From positions 186,001-250,000 of the forward strand of contig NZ_BDJB01000003.1 in assembly GCF_002117915.1 (NCBI RefSeq): a stretch of 64,000 nucleotides of DNA, written 5' to 3'. The DNA is from Sphingomonas sp. TZW2008. Lineage in GTDB: Bacteria; Pseudomonadota; Alphaproteobacteria; Sphingomonadales; Sphingomonadaceae. Under the pieces are notes generated by a model. The model was not told the origin of the DNA and made no database searches. It saw only the letters and a list, made by a program, of their open reading frames with translations. This document shows, piece after piece, positions 55,258 through 64,000 of the stretch. A program made the position numbers and the translations under genes. The stretch's first letter is position 1; every line of letters starts with the position of its first letter.

Positions 55258-55591
55258 ATCGCATCAGGCTAATCGGCTTCGACACATAGGCTTCGGCCCC
55301 CGCGGCGCGGATCCGCTCCTCATCCTCGCGCCCTGCATAGGCCGTCACCGCCATCACCGGAATCGCGCGCAACTCCTCATCGGCCTTGAGTTCGAGGATC
55401 AGCTCGTATCCCGTCACGTGCGGCATCTGGATGTCCATGATGATGAGGTCGGGCACGAAGTCGCGCGCGCGCGCCACCGCCTCGCGTCCGTCGCGCACCG
55501 GCTCGACCGCGAATTCATGCGCGCGCAGCAGGTCGCAGAACAGCTTCAGGTTCAGTTCGTTGTCCTCGACAACGAGCACCTTCTTTGCCAC
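55229..55591 (-). CDS. divK: Single-domain response regulator DivK
   Basis: 120 aa, GTG start. A lone receiver: VLVVEDNELNLKLFCDLL with the acidic pocket, phosphoacceptor Asp53 in LIIMDIQMPHVTG, VMAVTAYA, and YVSKPISLMRFMDAV. Closely matches Caulobacter DivK, also in the numbering of Asp53. In that system DivK is phosphorylated by DivJ, dephosphorylated by PleC and controls CckA through DivL. Here pleD, its usual neighbour elsewhere, is not adjacent. Confidence 0.9.
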   Translation of the reverse strand: MAKKVLVVEDNELNLKLFCDLLRAHEFAVEPVRDGREAVARARDFVPDLIIMDIQMPHVTGYELILELKADEELRAIPVMAVTAYAGREDEERIRAAGAEAYVSKPISLMRFMDAVGALL

Positions 55592-55627
55592 GCGCGTTGA
55601 TCCCCCGTTCCGGGTGAGAGATAGGCA

Positions 55628-55903
55628 ATGAAGCGGACCGATTCAAACGCAGAACCTGCCGATGCGCTCGCGCTGCGTGCGCTGGTCTGGACACTGTCCG
55701 AACCGGACCGTGCATCGCGCCTCGTCTCGCTGACCGGGCTCGATCCCGACGATCTGCGCGCCCGCCTCACCGAACCGGGCGTTCTTGCCGCATCGCTGAT
55801 GTTCCTCGAACAATATGAGCCCGATCTGATCGCCTGCGCGAGCGATCTCGCCGTCAAGCCCGAGGCGCTAGTGCGCGCCCGCCACGAACTGGAAGCCCGA
55901 TGA
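55628..55903 (+). CDS. DUF3572 family protein
   Basis: 91 aa. ADALALRALVWTLSEPDRAS, FLALTGLDPDDLR-like SLTGLDPDDLRARL, and FLEQYEPDLIACASDLAVKP are the conserved segments of this small alphaproteobacterial family. Helical, cytoplasmic. Divergent from divK, as often seen in alphaproteobacteria, which suggests a linked role. Its TGA overlaps the next ATG. Confidence 0.85.
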   Translation: MKRTDSNAEPADALALRALVWTLSEPDRASRLVSLTGLDPDDLRARLTEPGVLAASLMFLEQYEPDLIACASDLAVKPEALVRARHELEAR

Positions 55904-56556
55904 CCAGACCGCTGCTGATCTCCGACTGCGACGAAGTGCTCGTCCACATGGTGCGCCATTTCGGCGACTGGCTGGGTGAGGCGCACGACATCGATTTCAC
56001 CCCGTCGAGCTGGGAACTGGGCAAGAACATGCGGCGGCGCAACGGCGGCGGCGTGCCCTCGCGCGAGGAAATGATGGGGTTCCTCGACGGCTTCTTCCCG
56101 CACGAAATGCATCGCCAGACGCTGGTGCCGCACGCCCGCGACGCGCTTGCCCGCATCGCCGAGGTGGCGGACATCGTCATCCTCACCAACTTGCAGGATC
56201 AATGCCGCAGCCACCGCGTCGACCAGCTCGCCGCCTTCGGCATCGCGCATCGCGTCGAGTGCAATCAGGGTCCGAAGGGCGGCCCAGTCGCCAGTTTGGT
56301 GGCCGAGCACGGCAACCCCGTCACCGTGTTCATCGACGATCTGCCGATGCACCACCAATCGGTCGCCGAGCACGCGCCGCAGGTGCATCGCCTGCACATG
56401 GTGTCCGAACCGGCGTTGGCACCGGGCGTGCCCCCCGCTCCCGCCGCCCACGCGCGGATCGATCACTGGCCCGAAGCACTCGCCTGGGTCCTCGATCGCT
56501 TTGCCGCCGGCCACCCGGCTGACGGCGCGGCGACGATCGGCGCGCTGCAGGATTGA
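55900..56556 (+). CDS. HAD family hydrolase
   Basis: 218 aa, starting in the ATGA overlap with the DUF3572 gene. Motif I is LLISDCDEVLVHM with both aspartates, motif II ILTNLQDQ, motif III a Lys around NQGPKGGPV, and motif IV VFIDDLPMHHQS. A phosphatase of unassigned substrate. The aromatic/polar cap has an unusual WELGKNMRRRNGGGVPSREE stretch. Confidence 0.87.
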   Translation: MTRPLLISDCDEVLVHMVRHFGDWLGEAHDIDFTPSSWELGKNMRRRNGGGVPSREEMMGFLDGFFPHEMHRQTLVPHARDALARIAEVADIVILTNLQDQCRSHRVDQLAAFGIAHRVECNQGPKGGPVASLVAEHGNPVTVFIDDLPMHHQSVAEHAPQVHRLHMVSEPALAPGVPPAPAAHARIDHWPEALAWVLDRFAAGHPADGAATIGALQD

Positions 56557-56589
56557 CCCGCCGGGGGCGGTGGTGTTGAACCCGCCGCC

Positions 56590-57051
56590 ATGACCGACCG
56601 TATCGATCGCACGCTCGAAGAGCTCGGCCTCGCGCTTCCGCAGGCTGCTGCCCCCGTCGCCACCTATGTTCCCGCCGTCGAGGCGGGCGGGCTGCTCCAC
56701 GTCTCCGGACAGCTGCCGTTCCGCGACGGCAAGGTCGTCACCGGCCGCCTCGGCGACGATCTCGACGTCGCCGCCGGCCAGGAAGCGGCGAAGCTCTGCG
56801 CGCTGATGGTCGTCGCACAGGTGAAGGCCGCCCTTGGCGATCTGACGCGCGTCGGCCGGGTCGTGAAGCTCGGCGTGTTCGTCAATTCGGCGCCCGGCTT
56901 CGGCGACCAGCCCGAAGTCGCCAACGGCGCGTCGGACCTGATGGTCGCGCTGTTCGGCGATGCGGGCAAGCATGCGCGCGCCGCGGTCGGTGTCGCGGCG
57001 CTGCCGCGCAACGCCGCGGTCGAGATCGACGCCGTGATCGCGGTCGCTTGA
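56590..57051 (+). CDS. RidA family protein (YjgF/YER057c/UK114)
   Basis: 153 aa. LLHVSGQLPFRDGKVVTGRL, AAGQEAAKLCALMVVAQVKA, GDLTRVGRVVKLGVFVNSAP, and a late RAAVGVAALPRNAAVEIDAV match the Rid fold. In the canonical RidA clade the catalytic Arg of the final motif lies at ...ARxAV..LP; here RAAVGVAALPRN keeps it. These proteins deaminate reactive enamines and imines. The 153-aa length puts it in the longer COG0251 subgroup. Confidence 0.87.
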   Translation: MTDRIDRTLEELGLALPQAAAPVATYVPAVEAGGLLHVSGQLPFRDGKVVTGRLGDDLDVAAGQEAAKLCALMVVAQVKAALGDLTRVGRVVKLGVFVNSAPGFGDQPEVANGASDLMVALFGDAGKHARAAVGVAALPRNAAVEIDAVIAVA

Positions 57052-57083
57052 GCGGCGCGCACTTCACCCTAGATTAGGCGGGC

Positions 57084-58214
57084 ATGACCGCCGTCACCGC
57101 CCGCCTCGCCGACGGCGTATCCGCTATTCCCGCCGATCAATGGGATGCGTGCGCCGGCGGCGGCAACCCGTTCGTCAGCCACGCCTTCCTCGCCGCACTC
57201 GAACAGTCGAGCAGCGTCGGCGCGCGCAGCGGCTGGCAGCCGATCCCGATCATCGTCGACGGGGCGGACGGCGCGCCGATCGCGGTCGCGCCCGCCTACG
57301 CCAAGTCGCACAGCCAGGGCGAATACGTCTTCGACCATGCATGGGCCGATGCGTGGGAGCGGGCGGGCGGCCGCTATTATCCCAAGCTTCAGATCGCCGC
57401 CCCCTTCACCCCCGTGCCCGGCCCGCGCCTGCTGCTGCGCGACCGCGCCGCCGCGCCCGCGCTGATCGCGGCGTTGGAGGCGGTCACCGATCAGCATGAA
57501 TTGTCCTCGGCACACGCCACCTTCGTCGATCCCGATCAGGTGCCGCTATTCGAAGCCGCCGGCTGGCTGATCCGGGAGGGCACGCAGTTCCACTGGCGCA
57601 ATCAGGGCTTCGGTACGTTCGACGATTTCCTTGACACGCTCGCCAGCCGCAAACGCAAGGCGATCCGCAAGGAACGCGCCGCCGCCGTCGCTGGCCTTAC
57701 CATCCGTCACTTGACCGGGCCCGAGATCGGGGCGCGCGAGTGGGACGCCTTCTGGACCTTTTATCAGGACACCGGAAACCGGAAGTGGGGCCGCCCCTAT
57801 CTGACGCGCAGCTTCTTCCCGCTGCTGGGGCAGACGATGGGCGATCGCGTGCTGCTCATTCTCGCCGAGCGCGACGGCGTGCCGATCGCCGGCGCGCTCA
57901 ACCTGATCGGCGGCGACGCGCTCTACGGCCGCTACTGGGGCTGTACCGAGGACGTGCCCTTCCTCCATTTCGAACTGTGCTACTATCAAGCGATCGATGC
58001 CGCGATCGCGCGCGGGCTGGGAAGCGTCGAGGCGGGCGCGCAGGGCGAGCACAAGCTCGCGCGCGGCTACGCTCCGGTCCCAACCTGGTCGGCGCACTAT
58101 ATTCCCGATGCTGGCTTCCGTCGCGCGGTGGCCGATTTCCTCGTCCGCGAACGCGACGCGGTCGAGGCGGACCAGGTCTATCTGGGGCAGATGACGCCGT
58201 TCAAACGCGGCTGA
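57084..58214 (+). CDS. FemAB/GNAT-like acyltransferase (COG3146 type)
   Basis: 376 aa. Two GNAT-like halves: GGGNPFVSHAFLAALEQSSS near the N-terminus, YIPDAGFRRAVADFLVRERD at the C-terminus, and the central TFYQDTGNRKWGRPYLTRSF, LILAERDGVPIAGALNLIGG and RYWGCTEDVPFLHFELCYYQ. This is the peptidogalycan-biosynthesis-like family often annotated DUF482. Probable acyl transfer from an aminoacyl-tRNA or acyl-CoA; substrate not known. Same direction as the RidA gene, 32 bases away. Confidence 0.83.
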   Translation: MTAVTARLADGVSAIPADQWDACAGGGNPFVSHAFLAALEQSSSVGARSGWQPIPIIVDGADGAPIAVAPAYAKSHSQGEYVFDHAWADAWERAGGRYYPKLQIAAPFTPVPGPRLLLRDRAAAPALIAALEAVTDQHELSSAHATFVDPDQVPLFEAAGWLIREGTQFHWRNQGFGTFDDFLDTLASRKRKAIRKERAAAVAGLTIRHLTGPEIGAREWDAFWTFYQDTGNRKWGRPYLTRSFFPLLGQTMGDRVLLILAERDGVPIAGALNLIGGDALYGRYWGCTEDVPFLHFELCYYQAIDAAIARGLGSVEAGAQGEHKLARGYAPVPTWSAHYIPDAGFRRAVADFLVRERDAVEADQVYLGQMTPFKRG

Positions 58215-58220
58215 GCCGCT

Positions 58221-59021
58221 TCACTTGGTAATGACGGGCTCGTGGTTGCGCGTCTTGGGCTGCAACCCGGGACCGACCGTCGGCACGACCGCGGGCGGCC
58301 GGATCCGCCGCGCCAGCTGGAACGACACGCCGACGACGGCGGCGTGATTCATGTTGCGCCGGCCGTTCACCGCGCGCTGACGCTGGTTGAGATAGCCGAG
58401 TTCGAGCGCCGCCGACGAGGTGATCGGCAGCTGCACGCCGGCGAAGGTCCACAGGTCGTCGTAGCCACGCCGCGCGCCCCAATCGGTTTCGTTGAGGTTG
58501 AGATACAGCTCGACCGACATCACCCCCACCGGCCCGCCGCTCTCCTTCCTGGTCAGCGGCGTCGCGACGAGTAGTTGCTGCGCCACCCGTGCGTTCCACT
58601 GCGTTCCCGTCGAGCGCAGGCGCTGCTCGAAGCGCGTTTGCGCGCGAATACCGACTCGCCCGATCGCGCCGACGCGATACGACGCCTGCTGGAAGAACCG
58701 GTTTTCGTTCAGGTCGTTGGGCAGCCGCGCGCCGTCGATGAAGGCGTATAGGTAACCGGCCGACAGGATCAGCGACTCGCTCTTGCGCCACGAAATCACC
58801 GGCGGGATGATCGTGATCGGCGCGGTCGCCGCATTGTCCGAGCTGAAGCGCGGCTGGATCTCACCCGACACGAACCAGTCGTCGGCGATCGGCGCGACCA
58901 CTTGGACGCTACCCCAGATCTGCTTGCCGTGATTGGTCTGCGCCACCGCCGGTGTGCTCGACAGCGCCGCGGCGGCGATGGCACATACTGCCAGCGTACC
59001 CGTCCGAACCAACATCTTCAT
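58221..59021 (-). CDS. DUF2490 outer-membrane barrel protein
   Basis: 266 aa. Signal peptide (MKMLVRTGTLAVCAIAAAAL). Repeated beta strands: KQIWGSVQVVAPIADDWFV, SLILSAGYLYAFIDGAR, IRAQTRFEQRL, VGMSVELYLN-like SVELYLNLNETDWG, ALELGYLNQRQRAVNGR, HAAVVGVSFQL. The layout matches DUF2490, predicted single-chain barrels of the outer membrane. A short basic tail follows the last strand. Ends six bases from the convergent acyltransferase gene. Confidence 0.85.
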   Translation of the reverse strand: MKMLVRTGTLAVCAIAAAALSSTPAVAQTNHGKQIWGSVQVVAPIADDWFVSGEIQPRFSSDNAATAPITIIPPVISWRKSESLILSAGYLYAFIDGARLPNDLNENRFFQQASYRVGAIGRVGIRAQTRFEQRLRSTGTQWNARVAQQLLVATPLTRKESGGPVGVMSVELYLNLNETDWGARRGYDDLWTFAGVQLPITSSAALELGYLNQRQRAVNGRRNMNHAAVVGVSFQLARRIRPPAVVPTVGPGLQPKTRNHEPVITK

Positions 59022-59109
59022 TGCGCGCTTAATGCCTGTTCAATGCGGTCGTACAAGCACTTAGTGCGCTGGTCGCCAGCTTACGCGACGAAATGAGTGG
59101 CGCGTTCCG

Positions 59110-60780
59110 CTAGGCCTTGGGCGGCGGCGGCAACTCGCGCTGCTTCGCCCGCGCGCGGCGCGCCCGCAGCTCGAGGAACCAGCGCGGATACAGTTCCTCA
59201 TCGCTGATCTGCGGGGCGGGCCGGGTTCGATTGACCTTGAACAGCGCGCTCGCCCCGCTCGGCGATCGCCAGATCCGATCGAGATCGGTCGCGTAGCGCG
59301 CGTTGAACGGCGGCGTGCGGATCAGCCAGACGTAATCGAACGCCTCGCGCGGAAACCGCGCCATCGAGAAGTCGATCGGCTTCCACCATTCGCGCGGGCA
59401 CCAGCCCGGCGTGACGATTTCGGACGGATCGTGCGCGAACATGCCGGCCGCGCTGTAGCGCGCCGTCAGCAGCTGCGCGCCCGCCATCGACCATTGATCG
59501 TTGGCATAGGCGAGCCGCCGCTCAAGCGCGATCGCCGGCAGATGCTCCAGCCGGCTCATCCGCCACTCGTTGTGGCAATTGGTGCCGACGAACGTCACCA
59601 CCTTGGCGCCAACCGGCAGCTTGTCGAGCGCGGCGAGTTCGGTGTCGTAGTCGCGGTCGAACTGCCAGTAGCTGATCGTCGTTCCGGCGGTGCGCAGGAG
59701 GAAGAAGCTCAGCCCGAGCGCTGCAAGGATGCCCGCGTGCCGTGCCGTCATCGTCGCGCGCGGGCGAATCGCGATCAGCGCGATGGCGACGACGAACGGC
59801 GCCAGCCGCATGTCGGCATAGGCCGATCCGAACACGATGCGCGGCAGCGCGACGAAAACCGCGGCGAGAAACAGCGCCGACAGCCCCAGATTGCGCGAAT
59901 ATTCGATCGCGGGATCGCGGAACGCCTTGAACAGGATCAGCACGAACACCGCGGTCGACGCGATGTCCCACAATTCCCAGCGATCGCGCAGGATCATCAT
60001 GATCCACGCGACCTTGGCCTGCCAGTTGAACCAGTCGGCCGTCTGCCCGGTTACGTGATCGCCCGAGCGCCAGAAGATCATCAGCGCCATCGGCAACGCG
60101 AGCGGAATGCAGCCGAGCCCGGCGCGGAACCAGCTTTCCAGCCAGTGGCCCGAGCCTGCGTCCTTGCGCGCGTCGTGCTGCCGGATCATCTCGGCCGAGA
60201 AGGCGAGCACGCCGAGCACGCCCCAGCCGAACGTATGGCACAGCCACAACAGGCATGAGGCGGGAACGAAGATCGCCGTGCGCAGGCGGAAGCGCTTCAG
60301 CCGCCCGAGCCGCAGCCACAGCGCGAACAGGCACAGCGCCAGCGCCATCGACAGCGCGAAGTTCACGAACCCGAACTGGAACGGGTAGCTGTAGGCGAGC
60401 GGCAGCGCGAACAGCGCCGTCGGCGGGATCCGGCCGTGTACCTCGCGCGCGATCCACAGCAGCCCGGCGGCGGTCAGCGCGGGGATGCTGATGACGATCA
60501 GCTTCACGCCCAGTTCCAGCCCGAACAGCTTGGCAAAGGGGATGATCAGCAGGTCGATGCCGAGATTTCCGATCAGCGACCATTGGAACGCGAACCACTG
60601 CGCCAGCCAAGGCGCCTCTGCGCTTGGCGTCAGCTGGACGCGATACCGCCCCATGTGGCCGGGCAGATCGACCAGCGGGGGGATCTGCGGCCACAGCAGC
60701 GGCACGATGGTGATGACCGTTGCCGCCACCACGAACGCACGCATCTGCCACCAGCGAAGGGGCGTCCCCGACTGCTCCAT
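59110..60780 (-). CDS. Large multi-pass membrane protein, GT-C-like
   Basis: 556 aa with about 10-11 helices and a soluble C-terminal 150 residues. After helix 1 the acidic loop reads PLVDLPGHMGRYR, where GT-C glycosyltransferases keep their catalytic acid. The C-terminal half holds conserved LVGAKVVTF-like and CHNEWRMSRLEHLPAIALER stretches. Unidentified family; a role in surface glycan transfer or polymer export is inferred from its position downstream of a second such protein and a UGM-like flavoprotein. Confidence 0.72.
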   Translation of the reverse strand: MEQSGTPLRWWQMRAFVVAATVITIVPLLWPQIPPLVDLPGHMGRYRVQLTPSAEAPWLAQWFAFQWSLIGNLGIDLLIIPFAKLFGLELGVKLIVISIPALTAAGLLWIAREVHGRIPPTALFALPLAYSYPFQFGFVNFALSMALALCLFALWLRLGRLKRFRLRTAIFVPASCLLWLCHTFGWGVLGVLAFSAEMIRQHDARKDAGSGHWLESWFRAGLGCIPLALPMALMIFWRSGDHVTGQTADWFNWQAKVAWIMMILRDRWELWDIASTAVFVLILFKAFRDPAIEYSRNLGLSALFLAAVFVALPRIVFGSAYADMRLAPFVVAIALIAIRPRATMTARHAGILAALGLSFFLLRTAGTTISYWQFDRDYDTELAALDKLPVGAKVVTFVGTNCHNEWRMSRLEHLPAIALERRLAYANDQWSMAGAQLLTARYSAAGMFAHDPSEIVTPGWCPREWWKPIDFSMARFPREAFDYVWLIRTPPFNARYATDLDRIWRSPSGASALFKVNRTRPAPQISDEELYPRWFLELRARRARAKQRELPPPPKA

Positions 60781-60789
60781 CTGCCCGCC

Positions 60790-62607
60790 TTACGGGCGGC
60801 GCGTCGGCGAGGGCAAGGGGCGAATGACCCGCCACGCCATCGCCGGCGTGCCGGTCGCGATCGGCGCCAGCCAGTCGAAGCGTTCGCCGCGCGCCAATCG
60901 CGCCCACAGTCCGTGCGGATAGCGGTCGCGGTAGAGGTCGGTCTCGTTAAGTCCCGGACAGGCCGCGATATAGTCGGCGCCGCTCGCCAGTACGATCGCG
61001 CGCGCCGCGTCGGGCGACGCGCTGAACCCCGTCAGCACGGTAGCGAGTGCCGCCGGCGCGCGATGATAGCCGCCGGCAACCGCGCGGTGATGCGTCGTGG
61101 CGAGGATATCGGGAGTGATGTCGAGCGGCGCGAAGACGATCCCGGCGGGCAAGCGGCCTATCACGCGCACGTCGCCGACCCGATCGCACGGCCGCATGCC
61201 TGCGTTTCGCAGGCCTTGCACCGGAATATCACCCGTTGCGCCGGGCATTGCGGCATCCGCGATCATCACGCCGAGCGCCGCGGCCTGCCCCGGCGAGGCG
61301 ACGAGCATCGCCGCCAGCGTCGCCGCCACGCGGCGGCCGGGCCGTGGCACGGCACGTGCGCGCACCAGCAGCGCGTGGAACAGCGCCGCGGCGCCCGGAA
61401 CGGCGAGCGCGTTGGCGGTCGCCCCGGCGCGGTTGACGAAGATGGCGACCCCCAGCGCCGCGGCGACCAGCGCCGCCATCGTCGCCCAGCGCGGCCGCGC
61501 TTCCCCGCTTGTGCGCTGCCAGCCGCGCCAGCATCCCACCAGCCCGACGATCGGCAGCCCGACCGTCATCACCGCCCAGGACGGCGTCTGCTCCCACAAC
61601 GGCCGTCCTTCGGTGACGTTGACGTACCACAGGTCGCGCACGATCGGCGGCAGCGCCGCGAATGGCCCCGCGAGGCACGCCGGCGCGCTCGCCGCCAGCG
61701 TCGCCGCGGCGGCCGCACCGGCGGCGGCCAGCGCCACGAAGCGGACAATCACCGACTGGCGGCCAGCCATCGTGGCGAGCGTCGTCGCGCCCGCTGCCAC
61801 GCCCAACGTCGCGAGCCACGCCGGCGCCATCGCGTCGCATGACGGCAGCAGCGATCCCGGCCCGCGCGTCGCACCGTGCAGCATCGCCGCCCCCAGAAAC
61901 AGGCTCCAGACGAGGCCGATCAAGCGATCGCGCCCCGCCGGCTGCCACGCCCAGTGCAGCGCCGCGACCCCGGCGATTGTCGCCGCGATCGGCATGCCTT
62001 CGAGCGAAACGGTCAGCAGCCCAGCGAGCGCGAGGCCGGCGAGCGCGCCCGCCCGCCATGTCATGCGGCCGACCAGCGGCGCCACCGCCGCCAGCGCGAG
62101 CACGATCTGCCAGCCGTGATGGTCGATCCGCATCGGGCGAAGCTGGTATACCAACGGTGCGGAGAGCGGCGCGAGCAGCACCGCGTAGCGCGCGATCTCG
62201 CCGCCAGCGAGCCTCAACGCGATCCGATGGATCAGCGCCATCGCTGCGAGCAGCGCCAGCAGCGGCACGACGACGAGCGCGATCCGCGTCGCCGCCGCCT
62301 CCCCCAACGGGCCGGCGAGCCACAGCACCCCTGCGATCGGCAGGTCGACGAGCCGTGACCAGTGCATCGGGAAATCGCCGCGGTTCAGCCGGTGCTGTGC
62401 CACGTCCCACCAACTCTGCCCGCCGAGCCAGTCGCGCACCTCCACCAGCCGCATCGCGTCGTCGGGGTCGACGAAGCGCAGCGCCAGGATGGGTTCGGCC
62501 ATCGCCAGCGTCAGTACGATCGCGGCGATGATCCACCCGATCAGAACGGCGCGGGCGCCGCCGCGATCAACGCCCGTCGCGGGCGTCAGCGCGTCCTCGG
62601 CGTCCAC
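60790..62607 (-). CDS. Large multi-pass membrane protein, GT-C/oligosaccharyltransferase-like
   Basis: 605 aa with about 12 helices. The first periplasmic loop reads RFVDPDDAMRLVEVRDWLGG then QSWWDVAQHRLNRGDFPMHW, with an acidic pair typical of GT-C catalytic loops, and a later LRPMRIDHHGWQIVLAL is conserved in a sphingomonad group I recall. The C-terminal 150 residues are soluble. Possible lipid-linked sugar transferase. Start at 62607, one base before the preceding gene stops (62609), so coupled. Confidence 0.75.
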   Translation of the reverse strand: MDAEDALTPATGVDRGGARAVLIGWIIAAIVLTLAMAEPILALRFVDPDDAMRLVEVRDWLGGQSWWDVAQHRLNRGDFPMHWSRLVDLPIAGVLWLAGPLGEAAATRIALVVVPLLALLAAMALIHRIALRLAGGEIARYAVLLAPLSAPLVYQLRPMRIDHHGWQIVLALAAVAPLVGRMTWRAGALAGLALAGLLTVSLEGMPIAATIAGVAALHWAWQPAGRDRLIGLVWSLFLGAAMLHGATRGPGSLLPSCDAMAPAWLATLGVAAGATTLATMAGRQSVIVRFVALAAAGAAAAATLAASAPACLAGPFAALPPIVRDLWYVNVTEGRPLWEQTPSWAVMTVGLPIVGLVGCWRGWQRTSGEARPRWATMAALVAAALGVAIFVNRAGATANALAVPGAAALFHALLVRARAVPRPGRRVAATLAAMLVASPGQAAALGVMIADAAMPGATGDIPVQGLRNAGMRPCDRVGDVRVIGRLPAGIVFAPLDITPDILATTHHRAVAGGYHRAPAALATVLTGFSASPDAARAIVLASGADYIAACPGLNETDLYRDRYPHGLWARLARGERFDWLAPIATGTPAMAWRVIRPLPSPTRRP

Positions 62608-62608
62608 A

Positions 62609-64000
62609 TCACGCCGCCTTCAGCCGTTCGGGCACCGCGCGCAGGCTGCCGAGCGCCGCCTGTTCGCCCTCGTTGCCGCTCTCGTGATATTCGGCGTCCT
62701 CGTTGACTGCCCAGATGTCGTAGACGCGCGCGCCGGCGGCGATGTTACGCACCGTCAGCATCGCGGTCATCATCGCATGATCCTGGTTGTTGTAGCGATG
62801 CATGCCGTTGCGCCCGACGCAGTGGAGCGTCGGATAGCGCGCCTCGATCTCGCGGCGCAGCGCCTCGACGTTGGCGGCATAATCCTCGTCATAGACGGGA
62901 TACGCCTTCTCCTGCCGCACCACCGTCCCGCCGACGACCTGATCGGCATCGCACAAGCCGAGCTGCGCCATCTCGCGCGTCGCCAGCGCGACCAGATCGG
63001 CGTCGCTCGACGACCACAGCCCGTCGCCCTCGAAGCAGAAATATTCGAGCCCGACGCAGGCAACCTCCGGATCGGGCACCATCTCGGGCGACCACGAGCG
63101 GAAGTTCTGTACCCGGCCGACCTTTACCTTCGAATCGTGGATGTAGATCCAATTGTCGGGAAACAGATCGGGCGATCGGATCATCAGCGCGACGGTCAGG
63201 AAGTCGCGGTATTTGAGGTTCGCGGCCTCGGGCAGCGTCGCGGGCAGCGGATGCAGCCGGCTCGCCAGTTCGCGCATCGGGGCGGAAGAGATGACGTGCG
63301 CCGCGTTGATCGCGACGGTCCCGCCGTCACCGTCGCTCGCCGTCACCGTCCAGCGCTGCGTCACGTCGTTGAACGCCAGCTGCTTCAGCTGATGCCCCAT
63401 CAGTACGTGGTTACCATGCGCGATCACATGATCGCGCGCCGCTTCCCACATCATACCCGGCCCGAGCCGGGGATAGCGGAAGCTCTCGAGCAGCGTCTTC
63501 ACCGCCATGCCGTCGTTCGGGCGCTTGTTGAGCCCAAGGCTGCGCTTCAGCCCATCGGTCACCGCGCCCCACAGGCTCAGCCCCTTGATGCGCTGCGCCG
63601 CCCAGTCCGCGCTCATCGCGTCGCACGGCATGCCCCACACCTTCTCGGTGTAGGTCTTGAAGAAGATCGAATAGAGCTTCCAGCCGAAGGCGTTGACGGT
63701 CCAGTCCTCGAAGCTCTTCACGCGCGTGTTCGGCAGCAGCTTCGCCTTGGCGAAACTCGCCATGCACAAGGCCGAGCGCCAGATGCCGAGGTTCCACAGC
63801 GCTTCGAACGCGCGCAGTGGGTAGCTGTAGAACTTTCCCTCGTAATAGATGCGGCTCATCCGTGGCCGCTCAATGAAATCGTCGGGCAGGATCTCGTTCC
63901 AGAGGTCGACCACGTCCTTCGACTTCGAGAAGAAGCGGTGTCCGCCGATGTCGAAGCGATAGCCCTCATGTTCGACGGTGCGGCTGATCCCGCCGACGTA
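62609..64000 (-). CDS. UDP-galactopyranose mutase-like FAD oxidoreductase, 5' end beyond window
   Basis: The frame is open to the right edge (bases 63914-64000 encode [20 protein letters not shown] then [13 protein letters not shown]), so the true start lies outside; GTG at 63913 is only the first start-like codon inside. Visible: FDIGGHRF of the UGM/protoporphyrinogen-oxidase-like flavoproteins, then a mutase-like core ([20 protein letters not shown]), a late [19 protein letters not shown], and a Glu-rich end. It likely isomerises or desaturates a nucleotide sugar or lipid. Neighbours suggest glycan work; the substrate is unknown. Confidence 0.82.
   Translation of the reverse strand, partial: YVGGISRTVEHEGYRFDIGGHRFFSKSKDVVDLWNEILPDDFIERPRMSRIYYEGKFYSYPLRAFEALWNLGIWRSALCMASFAKAKLLPNTRVKSFEDWTVNAFGWKLYSIFFKTYTEKVWGMPCDAMSADWAAQRIKGLSLWGAVTDGLKRSLGLNKRPNDGMAVKTLLESFRYPRLGPGMMWEAARDHVIAHGNHVLMGHQLKQLAFNDVTQRWTVTASDGDGGTVAINAAHVISSAPMRELASRLHPLPATLPEAANLKYRDFLTVALMIRSPDLFPDNWIYIHDSKVKVGRVQNFRSWSPEMVPDPEVACVGLEYFCFEGDGLWSSSDADLVALATREMAQLGLCDADQVVGGTVVRQEKAYPVYDEDYAANVEALRREIEARYPTLHCVGRNGMHRYNNQDHAMMTAMLTVRNIAAGARVYDIWAVNEDAEYHESGNEGEQAALGSLRAVPERLKAA

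Noticed and set aside
60436..61842. Long rightward open frame opposite the two GT-C-like genes
   Set aside because: Arg/His/Gln-rich shadow without motifs; the leftward genes have clear membrane helices and coupled ends.

Overview
The window reads as a piece of chromosome from a high-GC alphaproteobacterium, most likely a member of the Sphingomonadales (Sphingomonas-like). The basis is the alphaproteobacterial cell-cycle receivers CpdR and DivK, DUF1489 and DUF3572 proteins, a SapC-family protein, a methionine synthase split into two genes, and dense packing with many 1-4 base start/stop overlaps. No insertion sequence, integrase, phage gene, CRISPR array or rRNA was seen. There is one tRNA, tRNA-Val(GAC).

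Left part (1-16.9 kb): a truncated M20 peptidase; a small secreted protein, a flavodoxin-fold reductase and a Tat-type short-chain dehydrogenase broken by an in-frame TAA; then a leftward methionine operon (ArsR-methyltransferase fusion, metF, metH N-terminal part, metH C-terminal part) headed by a perfect 20-bp palindrome. Two small lipoproteins, an aldo/keto reductase, an L,D-transpeptidase, a helicase-Nudix-DUF1289 operon, an FAD-linked hydroxyacid dehydrogenase, SapC and a cytochrome b561 follow.

16.9-27.9 kb: a candidate anti-Shine-Dalgarno sRNA with promoter and terminator; an N-formylglutamate amidohydrolase relative; cpdR; tRNA-Val; an FAD oxidoreductase; a three-gene leftward cluster of unknown membrane proteins; several small secreted or membrane proteins; a TetR regulator with a membrane partner; a gene-free stretch of about 570 bases; a hotdog-fold hydratase and an HPP-family membrane protein.

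28.1-36.4 kb: an acyl-CoA catabolic island. It has a rightward acyl-CoA dehydrogenase and a feruloyl-CoA-synthase-like ligase, then two adjacent leftward acyl-CoA dehydrogenases plus an SDR, divergent from a crotonase and a second SDR across a short inverted repeat. The crotonase lacks both glutamates of classical hydratases. The genes look able to activate and beta-oxidise an acyl or aryl-propenoyl substrate; the substrate is not determined.

36.4-48.3 kb: cfa, a molybdopterin oxidoreductase with a membrane cytochrome b partner, a TauE/SafE permease, a mannose-6-phosphate isomerase, bamD-recN, rlmN, an IalB-like protein, a histidine phosphatase, an outer-membrane beta-barrel protein and dnaN. 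48.5-58.2 kb: a CDC48/p97-like tandem AAA+ ATPase, a second candidate anti-SD sRNA, a LysR regulator, cyclophilin, MgtE, DUF1489, a GFA-family gene with an apparent frameshift, divK, DUF3572, a HAD hydrolase, RidA and a FemAB/GNAT-like protein. The right edge (58.2-64 kb) holds a DUF2490 protein and a leftward cluster of a UGM-like flavoprotein (truncated) and two large GT-C-like membrane proteins, probably a cell-surface glycan locus continuing beyond the window.
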